In this document: one piece after another, positions 1 to 7,077 of the stretch
How the letters are laid out: each line of letters begins with the position of its first letter
Position numbering within the stretch: position 1 is the stretch's first letter
Source of the DNA: Altererythrobacter sp.
Lineage (GTDB): Bacteria > Pseudomonadota > Alphaproteobacteria > Sphingomonadales > Sphingomonadaceae
Assembly (NCBI GenBank): GCA_023299945.1
Contig: JALZVZ010000040.1
Span: forward strand, 1 to 8,564
Length of the DNA stretch: 8,564 nt
Reading direction: 5' to 3'
Program-made: the position numbers and the translations under genes
Notes under the pieces: generated by a model
What the model saw: only the letters and a program-made list of their open reading frames with translations
Told to the model about the DNA's origin: nothing
The model's database searches: none

Positions 1-22
1 AAAGCATCCAGCATAGCTCCGA

Positions 23-1393
23 CTATAGGCCCCGCTCATCAATCAGGCGCAGCGGCTTTTGACGCTTGTCTATTTCAGTGACAGCCGCCGTTCCGCCTGG
101 TTCAACCAAAGCAATTTCCACCTCAACGCCAAGGCCTTGCTTTAATGTTTCTGCAAGCGCGCCGGCATCTGTTCCGCCCTTGCTTTCCAGCGTCACACGC
201 ATGCTATCGCGCTGGCTTGCATCGCGGGTAAGGTTGCAAACATATTCACCAGTAAGATCAGGCCGGTTCTCAATAATTGCACCAATTGCGTGCGGGAACA
301 CATTGATACCGCGCAATTTCACCATATTGTCGGACCGCCCGCGAAAGCCTGCAATGCGCTTAAACGCAATCTCGCCGCGGCCATCCAATTCATGCGTAAT
401 GTCATGCGTGTTGAAGCGGATGCAGGGCGCGACGTCGTCCTTATACAGGCATGTCACGACCATATCGCCTGTTGCGCCGTGTCCGACAGGTGCACCGTCA
501 TCAATGCCGAGCAATTCCAGATATTGCGCATCTTCCCACACATACATGCCGTCGCGCTCTGGTCCCTCGCCTGCGATCGTGCCGGTGTCGCCAACCCCGT
601 ACCAATCATAGGCTTTTGCGCCGTGCCAAGCATCCTCTGTTGCCTGCCGGTCCTCTGTTCCCAAATGCCCGATGATCATACGGATATCAATTTGATCGAA
701 CAGGCCAAGCTCCTCTGCCGTGCCCGCCAATTTGCGCACATAATCAACAAAGCCGACTACAGTAGTGACACCAAAATCGGCCATCAATTGCACTTGATTG
801 GCGCTGCGTGTTTCAATCCCCGTGCCAGCGGATAAGAAGATCGAATTGGTGAATTTGGTCACAGCCTCACGGATGTAATGCCCCCCATTGATCATGCCGT
901 GGCCATAGACAGAATGCACCACATCATCGCTGTGCAGCCCCATCCAGCGGTACATCCGCCCGACCAGCAGATTACAGACTTCGCGCCCCTTAGGGCCGAA
1001 CATCATCACCTGCGGCTTGCCGGTTGTGCCGCTGGTGGTGTGGAAGACCACAGGGTCGCGCTTGGCTGGGTCAGCGTGCATGCCATGGAAGTCGCCATAG
1101 GGCGGATGCTCCGCGATGGAGGCCATCAAATCAGACTTGTCATAAACCGGCAATTTGGTGATGTCGGCAAGGCCCCGAATATCGCCCGCCTCTATGCCCT
1201 GTGCGCCCCATAGACGCTGGTAAAAAGGCACCTGCCATCCCTTTATCATCAAGCGTTTGAACTGCGCATCCTGCAACGCAAATAACTCATCACGGCTCAT
1301 GGATTTATAGCGCGAGACAAACTCCTCCCCGACCGCATAATCGGCGAGCATCTGCTTATGATCGAGCGCTTCAAAATAGGTGGGATAGGTCAT
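23..1393 (-). CDS. PaaK-like adenylate-forming acyl/aryl-CoA ligase (phenylacetate-CoA ligase family)
   Basis: A 456-residue cytoplasmic enzyme of the AMP-binding superfamily, closest in layout to phenylacetate-CoA ligase (PaaK). The family activates a carboxylic acid with ATP to an acyl-adenylate and transfers it to CoA. Visible motifs: the phosphate-binding loop HTTSGTTGKP at residues 118-127; an A5-like segment YDWYGVGDTG at 262-271; TGD at 308-310; the ribose-contacting Asp in RFNTHD near 331; the hinge GRSDNMVKLRG at 352-362; and the likely A10 catalytic Lys at 446 in KRQKPLRLID. Length fits PaaK-type ligases (about 430-460 aa). The ATG overlaps the stop of the upstream MmgE/PrpD gene as ATGA, with a short GGA at 1400-1402 six bases upstream. 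Odd point: the A5 motif lacks the usual Thr/Ser-Glu and reads Gly-Asp. The substrate cannot be read from sequence; phenylacetate itself is not implied, since no other paa genes are present. Confidence 0.88.
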   Translation of the reverse strand: MTYPTYFEALDHKQMLADYAVGEEFVSRYKSMSRDELFALQDAQFKRLMIKGWQVPFYQRLWGAQGIEAGDIRGLADITKLPVYDKSDLMASIAEHPPYGDFHGMHADPAKRDPVVFHTTSGTTGKPQVMMFGPKGREVCNLLVGRMYRWMGLHSDDVVHSVYGHGMINGGHYIREAVTKFTNSIFLSAGTGIETRSANQVQLMADFGVTTVVGFVDYVRKLAGTAEELGLFDQIDIRMIIGHLGTEDRQATEDAWHGAKAYDWYGVGDTGTIAGEGPERDGMYVWEDAQYLELLGIDDGAPVGHGATGDMVVTCLYKDDVAPCIRFNTHDITHELDGRGEIAFKRIAGFRGRSDNMVKLRGINVFPHAIGAIIENRPDLTGEYVCNLTRDASQRDSMRVTLESKGGTDAGALAETLKQGLGVEVEIALVEPGGTAAVTEIDKRQKPLRLIDERGL

Positions 1394-2697
1394 TGAATAT
1401 CCAAAAAATAGGCGAGAGGATCAAGGAAAATCCGCGCGTCGGCATCGGGCGGCGCAAGATCGCGCGCAAGGCCAAGCTTGGCTTTTATCTGCTCAGCGGA
1501 GAGCGGATTCTCTTGGCTGCCCAAAGTGGCAGCGATCGGGTAGGTGTAGCTGGTGCCATCAATCATCGTCACGCGCAATTCTTGCGGGAACAGTGCGTTT
1601 GGATCCGTATTGCCATCAGGTACGAGGTCGACCTTCGCCGCGACTTGCGCCAATGCACTGTCAGCAAAATGTTCAGCAGTGAAGCTGCGCGGATCAATGC
1701 GGCCATCCGCCAACATCAGCGCAGCAAGCCATGGCAGACAAAGCCGCGCATAAGCGGGTGTCATTGTGTCTGAATATACTCGCTCAACCAGCCGCCGGAC
1801 CAATGGCGGACAGGCGAGTTCAATCTTGGAAACGAGAGCTGGGTCCAGCGCCAACTCCTGCAATTTGCCCAGCGCAGCGTGGCTGGCTCTGCCAGAGGGA
1901 AACGGCTTTGTGCTAACCTCGGAAATCCGCCAAACTGAGCCGATTGTGTCAGTATAAATCGACAAATCGCCTTCATCGAACAATGTGAAATAGCCAAATT
2001 CGCCTTCAAATGGATCTTTCGAACCCGCAAAGCCAGCGCGTGCCAAATCGCATGCTGTCACTGCGGCGCGGGCGGCGTTGGCAATTTGAAACGGTAATGT
2101 GGCCAGTCCCTCAACATGCGGCTGCATCGTTCCTGAAGCAGAGCTGTAAGCAATTCCCAATGCATCGGCCAAGGGCGCTTTATCAATCCGCGCAGCGGCA
2201 ATTGTCGCGCCAAAGATACCCGCCGTTGCAGGCCGGAAAAAAGCAAGGCCGGATGATGCCGCAATTCCCAAGCCAGAGGCCACATCAACTCCGATAGCGA
2301 GCGCGACGAGCGCCTCCTCTGGCTCGCACGGATCACCCTTTGCCGCGCGCCGATCCAGCACTGCTCCAAGCGCTGCGATCACAACGCTCATCGCATGGAC
2401 AACGGCGGGTTCATGCACCCCGTCCCATTCAAGGCAGTGAATACGGTAGCCATTGACGAAGGCGGCAGAGGCCGCTGGCAAACGCTCTGATGTTCCGATC
2501 AGCCGCACCTCTTCCCCTTGCCCAAAGCTGCGCGCTGTTTGCAGGATCGCGGGCTCTCCCGGTGCACCAACCGCTGCGGCGCCTATCGCAAGAGTATCGC
2601 CTAACAACCTAATCACATCTTTGCGAACATTGGCTGGGAGCGTGTGCTGCGCGCCCGCCCATTTGAGCAGTTTGGAGGTGCTCGCAGGCGCGCTCAT
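1390..2697 (-). CDS. MmgE/PrpD family protein, divergent paralogue
   Basis: A 435-residue MmgE/PrpD-fold protein. The family includes 2-methylcitrate dehydratase, cis-aconitate decarboxylase and iminodisuccinate epimerase, all acting on free polycarboxylates. The family-typical N-terminal segment LLGDTLAIGAAAVGAP (31-46) and the segment TKPFPSGRASHAAL (263-276, His273) are present. The DD-x-H active-site region is altered to LEWDGVHEP (89-97), with His101 following. The segment that carries Lys and His in the neighbouring paralogue reads LPFQIANAAR here (201-210), so both appear to be missing. ATG 2697 is chosen because it gives an ATGA overlap with the upstream gene and has GGAGG ten bases upstream; a GTG three codons earlier (2706) would sit almost on that site. 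The ATGA overlap with the ligase downstream implies translational coupling. Reaction unknown; it may work as a heteromer with the adjacent paralogue. Confidence 0.87.
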   Translation of the reverse strand: MSAPASTSKLLKWAGAQHTLPANVRKDVIRLLGDTLAIGAAAVGAPGEPAILQTARSFGQGEEVRLIGTSERLPAASAAFVNGYRIHCLEWDGVHEPAVVHAMSVVIAALGAVLDRRAAKGDPCEPEEALVALAIGVDVASGLGIAASSGLAFFRPATAGIFGATIAAARIDKAPLADALGIAYSSASGTMQPHVEGLATLPFQIANAARAAVTACDLARAGFAGSKDPFEGEFGYFTLFDEGDLSIYTDTIGSVWRISEVSTKPFPSGRASHAALGKLQELALDPALVSKIELACPPLVRRLVERVYSDTMTPAYARLCLPWLAALMLADGRIDPRSFTAEHFADSALAQVAAKVDLVPDGNTDPNALFPQELRVTMIDGTSYTYPIAATLGSQENPLSAEQIKAKLGLARDLAPPDADARIFLDPLAYFLDIQ

Positions 2698-3920
2698 GCC
2701 AGCCACCCCTCCAACATATCATCAATCGCGGCTGCATCATCACCGGTAAGCGCCAAATCGACCGCGCGCTGAGATTGCTCTGCTTTCAGGCCGCCCCATT
2801 TGCCTAGCGTGTGCATCTTCTCAACAATGCGCGCCTCACCCACGGGCCGTTCGGGATCACCCAAAGTATCTATCAGCTCAAACCCGTTCACCCGAGCGCC
2901 AAAATGCGCCGGATAACGCGCTGTAATGCTGGTATCTTCAATGACAGAAACCTGCGCGCGCAAATCACTCAGCGCAGCGATGGCTTCTTGCGTAAAGTCT
3001 TCCGGTCTCGCATCCCGGCCATCTGCCACCACAGCGACAGCATGCTGAATTGAGAACTTTGCCTCATGCTCAGTCGTAGGATTGGCCCGGTCGCAGAATG
3101 TCAGTGCATCGGCAAAAGTTTCCACTTTGAAAGGCGCAGATAATTTGCCCGCACTGCGCAATTCCATCGCTGCATCAATCGCAGGATGGGCGTGACGGCA
3201 TGCGGCAAAGGGCTTGAAGCTAACCTGTTCAATCAGCCAATCAGCGCCATTGGAGGCAAGGTTTCCGGGCTGGCCTGTCATTGCAGCAAACAGCCCTTGC
3301 GGCCCTTCCAAAATGCCCACCGGTCCCGTTGCCCCGTAATGCACATGCATCGCGGCATCACGGCCCGTGCGCACGGCGTGGTAGATATGCCATTGCTTCG
3401 TCAGCACATTGTCATGGCGCATATGCCACAGGCCGCCTGCCACAGAGCCCGCATTGCCCAGCGCGTTGGCATATTCCACTGGCGCAAAACCAATCAACGA
3501 GCCAAACGCTGCCGTAGCGCCAAACACACCAGCTGTGGATGTTGGATGCCAATGGGCATAGTGATGCGCATCCAGCGCAGAGCCCACCGAAATCATCGCT
3601 TCATAACCGCGTACGGCCGCATCGAGCCGCGCGTCCATATTGGCGCTGCCCATGCTCATTGCGGCAGGCCAAACCACCGGACCAGGATGCAGCAGGCTCG
3701 TGCGATGGACATCATCCATCTCCAGCACATTGCCAACGTAAGTGGCACGCTCCCAGCCGAGACGCGATATGACGCCGCCCAAATGCCCAGCCTCGCTATC
3801 ACGGGCTCCTGCCACGCACGCCAGCCAGTCAAGCAAGTGCAGCCTTGCGCGCTTCCTCTCGCTTTCGCCGACATTGCGCGCTATTGTTTGCGCCAATTGG
3901 TTGAGGAGCGGCTCACTCAT
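2694..3920 (-). CDS. MmgE/PrpD family protein, canonical active-site paralogue
   Basis: A 408-residue MmgE/PrpD-family protein, the first gene of the three-gene operon that diverges from the regulator. Family hallmarks are better kept than in the next gene: LEMDDVHRT at 66-74 with the Asp pair at 69-70, HPGPVVWPA at 78-86, LTKQWHIYHAVRTG at 173-186 with Lys175 and His178, and KPFAACRHAHPAIDA at 236-250 with His245. These correspond in position to the Asp, His, Lys and His residues known to be important in cis-aconitate decarboxylase, so catalytic competence is plausible; the alignment is by eye. The protein is short for the family (often about 450 aa). About 19 residues are missing between the N-terminal DWLACVAGA segment and the DD motif compared with its neighbour. 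The ATG has GGAG eight bases upstream (3929-3932). Candidate activities are dehydratase, decarboxylase or epimerase on a di/tricarboxylate; substrate unknown. Confidence 0.88.
   Translation of the reverse strand: MSEPLLNQLAQTIARNVGESERKRARLHLLDWLACVAGARDSEAGHLGGVISRLGWERATYVGNVLEMDDVHRTSLLHPGPVVWPAAMSMGSANMDARLDAAVRGYEAMISVGSALDAHHYAHWHPTSTAGVFGATAAFGSLIGFAPVEYANALGNAGSVAGGLWHMRHDNVLTKQWHIYHAVRTGRDAAMHVHYGATGPVGILEGPQGLFAAMTGQPGNLASNGADWLIEQVSFKPFAACRHAHPAIDAAMELRSAGKLSAPFKVETFADALTFCDRANPTTEHEAKFSIQHAVAVVADGRDARPEDFTQEAIAALSDLRAQVSVIEDTSITARYPAHFGARVNGFELIDTLGDPERPVGEARIVEKMHTLGKWGGLKAEQSQRAVDLALTGDDAAAIDDMLEGWLA
2708..2712 (-). promoter_or_regulatory. Ribosome binding site deciding the MmgE/PrpD start
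   Basis: GGAGG on the minus strand, ten bases before ATG 2697 and inside the end of the upstream MmgE/PrpD gene. It lies only one base before the alternative GTG at 2706, which makes that start unlikely. Confidence 0.7.
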
Positions 3921-3994
3921 TGTGGTTGCTCCGCGTTTGAATACAGGGATTGGAATTCACTTTGGCAGAGGCCGCCGCGCCCGCAAAAAAGAAA
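3921..3994. promoter_or_regulatory. Divergent control region between MmgE/PrpD operon and GntR regulator (candidate operator)
   Basis: This short region must carry the promoter of the leftward MmgE/PrpD-ligase operon and that of the rightward regulator. It is 29 bp if the regulator starts at TTG 3950 and 74 bp if it starts at ATG 3995. It contains GTTTGAATAC at 3935-3944, which has the GT-N6-AC frame seen in many GntR-family operators but only partial symmetry, and a TGAAT/ATTCA inverted pair (3938-3942 and 3955-3959). No convincing -35/-10 pair was found on either strand. The operator assignment is inference from location and a loose motif match. Confidence 0.35.
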
Positions 3995-4714
3995 ATGCCG
4001 CGCTATTTGCAAGTGGCTGATGAATTGCGTGAAGCTATTATTGATGGGCGCTATGCGGACGGAAGACAATTCCCAACCGAAACCGCTTTGTGCAGCCAAT
4101 ATAACGTCAGCCGCTTTACCGTGCGTGAGGCGCTGAAACGGCTGCAAAGCGAAGGGCTTGTTGAGCGTAAGCGCGGTTCGGGCACGGTGGTTCAACCCGC
4201 CGCCGCGCGCGGCGGTGCATTGCACCAGCCGCTGTCCAATGTGGGCGAGCTGCTGCAATATGCGCGCGGCAGCGAGGTGACATATTCGCCGCAAGACATT
4301 GGCCCTCTGCCTCGCGAAATTGCCGATCAAATTGAAGAGGACACAGCTGGCACTTGGCGCCGATTTATCGGAACGCGCCGGCAAAATCCGAGCTCTCCGC
4401 CCATCGCTGTGACCGACGCCTATTTCCATGAAAAGCTGGGGGATGCGGTTGACAGGCTTGACCTTGGGGCCGGCACTTTGTTCAGCCAAATTGAGAAATT
4501 GACCGGTACCAGCATTGGCCGTGTTACGCAGGATATTCAGGCGATCGCGGCAGATGCTGGTACCGCCAAGGCTTTGGAGATTAACCGCGATCAGCCCGTA
4601 TTGCGGATCATTCGCTGCTATCTCGACCCCAAAGGCGGAGTTTACGAAATATCGGTCAGCCATCACCCCGGTGATCGGTTTGCCTATTCGATGCATATCG
4701 ACCTCGATAGCTAG
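3950..4714 (+). CDS. GntR-family transcriptional regulator, HutC/UTRA subfamily
   Basis: About 254 residues. A winged helix-turn-helix domain spans roughly residues 17-83 (PRYLQVADELREAI, the FPTETALCSQYNVSRFTVREA helices, and the wing EGLVERKRGSGTVV). A short linker at about 84-95 leads to a C-terminal UTRA effector-binding domain (about 100-250), ending in the family-typical YEISVSHHPGDRFAYS. Such proteins usually repress neighbouring catabolic genes and release DNA when they bind a pathway metabolite. The start is uncertain. TTG 3950 is the outermost option after an in-frame stop at 3938-3940. TTG 3962 has a GGA seven bases upstream. ATG 3995 begins just at the wHTH domain but lacks a clear ribosome site. 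The Ala/Lys-rich tail between them looks coding. It is the only plus-strand gene, diverging from the MmgE/PrpD operon and converging on the CoA-transferase genes with 17 bp between stops. Effector unknown. Confidence 0.92.
   Translation: MEFTLAEAAAPAKKKMPRYLQVADELREAIIDGRYADGRQFPTETALCSQYNVSRFTVREALKRLQSEGLVERKRGSGTVVQPAAARGGALHQPLSNVGELLQYARGSEVTYSPQDIGPLPREIADQIEEDTAGTWRRFIGTRRQNPSSPPIAVTDAYFHEKLGDAVDRLDLGAGTLFSQIEKLTGTSIGRVTQDIQAIAADAGTAKALEINRDQPVLRIIRCYLDPKGGVYEISVSHHPGDRFAYSMHIDLDS
4200..4215. repeat. Perfect 16-bp GC palindrome inside the regulator gene
   Basis: CCGCCGCGCGCGGCGG is its own reverse complement. It sits in the codons for the Ala/Arg/Gly linker between the DNA-binding and UTRA domains of the GntR regulator and touches a second palindrome to its right. 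It could simply follow from GC-rich Ala/Gly codons, or act as an internal DNA or RNA structure. Confidence 0.75.
4214..4226. repeat. Perfect 13-bp inverted repeat GGTGCA-T-TGCACC inside the regulator gene
   Basis: Two 6-base arms are complementary around a single central T, directly following and overlapping by two bases the GC palindrome. It lies in the linker codons of the GntR gene (Gly-Ala-Leu-His-Gln). The symmetry is compatible with a dimeric regulator site, but no function is shown. Confidence 0.7.
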
Positions 4715-4731
4715 ACAGGCACCCCCGCCGC

Positions 4732-5814
4732 TCATTGCCCGCCCAATTTCGGCGTAGCTTTGGGCCGGAATTCTTTGCCTGCAAAACGGATTGGTGAAGC
4801 AATATGAGAGGCCCCGTTTTCATCTTCAACCAGCAGGCCACGCTCGGCGATATGCGGCTGATCAAACGCCTCGCGGAAGTCCAGCACAGGCGAGAATGCG
4901 ACATCCTTGTCAGCAAACCAATCGATCCATTGTGCGCGCGTTTTGTTCGCAAAAGTCTGGCGCAAGAATGCGATTAGTTCTTCTTGCTCGCCCGCCTCGC
5001 GTGTCGCATGAGCGATCAGGTCTTCACGGCCTAAAGCGGTCAGGAGATTGCGCGCAAATTTAATCTCGCGCCCGCCAAGGGCAACATGTTTGCCGTCCTG
5101 CGTCTCATAAACCTGATAAAAACCGGCACCGCCCAATGAGCGCTGACTGGCAGATACAGGGCTCGGACCGCCCGCAATCGCGCTGCCTGCGGTATGCGCG
5201 CACCATGGCAGCATTGCGTCAAACATGGCGCAGTCAATATATGCACCCTCACCGGTCGAACCGCGCCCCAATAATGCCATCAGCACAGCCGATAAAGCCG
5301 TAAGCCCAGCGGCCATATCCGCACTGGGCGCGCCGGGGACAACAGGGGTGCCATCTGGACCATCATTCACGGCGAGAAACCCTGCTAGCGCTTGGACAGC
5401 CATATCGTGTGCGGGGTGATGGGCGAGTTCGCCTGTTTGACCAAAGGCTGAAATCGAGCAATAGACAATGTCGGGCTTGAGCGCTTTTACTGCATCATAA
5501 TCAAACCCAAGCCGCTTCATTACACCGGGCCGAAACCCTTCGACGAAGACATCCGCCTCGCGGCATAGATCGGCTAGATGCGCCTTGCCCTCTTCGCTTT
5601 TGAGATCGAGAACAATGCTGTCCTTGCCGCGATTGAGATTGGCGAACCACACCGAATGCCCTGCCTCATGCGGCAACATATCGCGCGCAGGATCGCCTGA
5701 CTTGGGTTCAACTTTAATGACCTGCGCCCCGTGATCCGCCATCATTACGGTCATCATTGGCCCGGGCAGAAACTGCGTCAGATCCACAACCTTAATACCA
5801 GAAAGTTTACCCAT
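4732..5814 (-). CDS. Class III (CaiB/BaiF family) CoA-transferase, shorter paralogue
   Basis: A 360-residue family III CoA-transferase. The family moves CoA from a donor thioester to a carboxylic acid through an enzyme-bound aspartyl-CoA intermediate and forms interlocked dimers. The N-terminus LSGIKVVDLTQFLPGP with GAQVIKVEP (29-37) is typical. The segment GAPSADMAAGLTALSAVLMAL (161-181) places the probable catalytic Asp at residue 166. NLNRGKDSIVLDL (59-71) and GFRPGVMKRLG (93-103) are further family blocks. ATG 5814 is chosen: it starts exactly at the conserved N-terminus and has GGGGA (5826-5830) eleven bases upstream, whereas the upstream TTG 5832 has no ribosome site. It follows the longer CoA-transferase after about 29 bp and is the last gene of its block. 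Substrate and donor (succinyl-CoA is common) are unknown; a racemase role, also known in this superfamily, is not excluded. Confidence 0.9.
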   Translation of the reverse strand: MGKLSGIKVVDLTQFLPGPMMTVMMADHGAQVIKVEPKSGDPARDMLPHEAGHSVWFANLNRGKDSIVLDLKSEEGKAHLADLCREADVFVEGFRPGVMKRLGFDYDAVKALKPDIVYCSISAFGQTGELAHHPAHDMAVQALAGFLAVNDGPDGTPVVPGAPSADMAAGLTALSAVLMALLGRGSTGEGAYIDCAMFDAMLPWCAHTAGSAIAGGPSPVSASQRSLGGAGFYQVYETQDGKHVALGGREIKFARNLLTALGREDLIAHATREAGEQEELIAFLRQTFANKTRAQWIDWFADKDVAFSPVLDFREAFDQPHIAERGLLVEDENGASHIASPIRFAGKEFRPKATPKLGGQ

Positions 5815-5825
5815 ACCGCGCTTGG

Positions 5826-5830
5826 TCCCC
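5826..5830 (-). promoter_or_regulatory. Likely ribosome binding site of the shorter CoA-transferase
   Basis: GGGGA on the minus strand, eleven bases before ATG 5814. It favours that start over TTG 5832, which has no purine-rich stretch at the right distance. The spacing is a little long. Confidence 0.4.
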
Positions 5831-5843
5831 AATAATTCTATGG

Positions 5844-7067
5844 CTAAACAATGCCGCCATCGCGCAGTTTGGCAATGGTATTATCATCATAGCCCAACTC
5901 ACTCAAAACCGCATCGCTATCTGCGCCTAGCAATGGCGCTGCGCGGTTGGGAAGCCTTTGCCCATCCAGCTTTATCGGGCTGGCGAGCACTTCCATATTT
6001 TTACGATCCGGATGATCGACTTTATCTCGCATGCCAATGGTTTCCAACCACGGGTTATCCATCGCATCGGCCAGCTCATAAACTGGGGCAACCGGCACAT
6101 ATCCCGCCAGCAAATCCTGCCAATGCGCCATAGGTTGTTGTGAGAACTCATCATCCAATAGTTGGGTTAACGCCCCGCGATTGGCAAGCCTGTCAGCATT
6201 GGTCGCAAAGCGCGGGTCGGCAAGCAGATCGTTGCGGCCCATTCGCTTGGTCAAAATATCCCAGAATTTGGGCAGCTGACACATCACAAACATCCAGCCA
6301 TCGGCGGCTTTAAACATTTGGCTGGGCGTTGCGGTGGGGTGAGCAGAGCGCGGGGTCCGCTGCGTCTCATCACCCTCATTCATATACCATAGCGCGGGAT
6401 AGCTTGTCTGATGCACGGCGGCGGACAGCAAATCAGTGTCCACATCGCGGCCCTTGCCCGTGCGCTGCGCATCGGTGAGCGCGGCCAGCAGCCCGATGGT
6501 GAAAATCGTGCCGGTCATAAAATCGACCATGGACAATCCCATGCGCTGGGGCTCGCTGCCCGGCTCACCAGTGACGGCGCAATAGCCAGCCTCCGCTTGC
6601 ATCAAATAGTCATAGCCGGGCCATTTGGCGCGTTCATTATCGCGGCCATAGGCTGATAAATGGGCGCAAACCAAGGCAGGGTTAACCTCTTTGAGCGCAT
6701 CATAAGTAAGCCCCAATTTCTCAGGCAGATCGCCGCGCATATTATTGGCGACCACGTGGCTGGTCGCGGCCAATTTGCGGAAAATACCCTGCCCCTCGTC
6801 TGTGCGTAAATTCAGCGTCAGCGATTTCTTATTGAGGTTGAAAGCTTGGAAATACAAGCTCTCGCCCTTGCTCAAGAAATGCGGGCCGACCGCGCGCGCC
6901 GTATCGCCGCCACCGACCTTTTCTCCATTCGGTCCATCCACGCGCGGCGGTTCGATTTTGATGACCTCCGCGCCCAATTGCGCCAAATGCATCGTGCCAT
7001 AGGGACCAGCTCCATATTGCTCGACGCTGATGATCCGGAAACCGGCGAGTGGAAGCGGAGGGCTCAT
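5844..7067 (-). CDS. Class III (CaiB/BaiF family) CoA-transferase, longer paralogue
   Basis: A 407-residue family III CoA-transferase. The N-terminal block LAGFRIISVEQYGAGPYGT with GAEVIKIEP (32-40) is the family CoA-binding start. NLNKKSLTLNLRTDEG (77-92) and GDLPEKLGLTYD (112-123) follow. GLSMVDFMTGTIFTIGLLAAL (177-197) puts the likely catalytic Asp at residue 182. GWMFVMCQLPKFWDIL replaces the glycine-rich segment typical of the second half (compare VALGGREIKFARNLL in the neighbour), so the two paralogues are not recent duplicates. ATG 7067 begins ten bases after the acyl-CoA dehydrogenase stop; its ribosome site is weak (GAG in the preceding stop region), so translation may depend on coupling. 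Length fits the family (about 380-430 aa). It may act alone or as a heteromer with the adjacent paralogue. Confidence 0.9.
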   Translation of the reverse strand: MSPPLPLAGFRIISVEQYGAGPYGTMHLAQLGAEVIKIEPPRVDGPNGEKVGGGDTARAVGPHFLSKGESLYFQAFNLNKKSLTLNLRTDEGQGIFRKLAATSHVVANNMRGDLPEKLGLTYDALKEVNPALVCAHLSAYGRDNERAKWPGYDYLMQAEAGYCAVTGEPGSEPQRMGLSMVDFMTGTIFTIGLLAALTDAQRTGKGRDVDTDLLSAAVHQTSYPALWYMNEGDETQRTPRSAHPTATPSQMFKAADGWMFVMCQLPKFWDILTKRMGRNDLLADPRFATNADRLANRGALTQLLDDEFSQQPMAHWQDLLAGYVPVAPVYELADAMDNPWLETIGMRDKVDHPDRKNMEVLASPIKLDGQRLPNRAAPLLGADSDAVLSELGYDDNTIAKLRDGGIV

Positions 7068-7077
7068 GCAGGCGCGC

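Noticed and set aside
3186..4136. Long plus-strand open frame opposite the first MmgE/PrpD gene (about 316 codons)
   Set aside because: Its translation is rich in Cys, His and Arg, with no family features, and it runs across the divergent promoter region into the GntR gene in another frame.
4715..4731. Possible bidirectional terminator between the convergent regulator and CoA-transferase genes
   Set aside because: The 17-bp gap is C-rich with no stem-loop and no T-run on either strand.
3917..4735. Long open frame on the minus strand opposite the GntR gene (about 272 codons)
   Set aside because: The plus-strand frame matches the GntR wHTH plus UTRA architecture from end to end. The opposite frame shows no recognisable domain and would overlap genes on both sides; it is a shadow of a GC-rich coding region.
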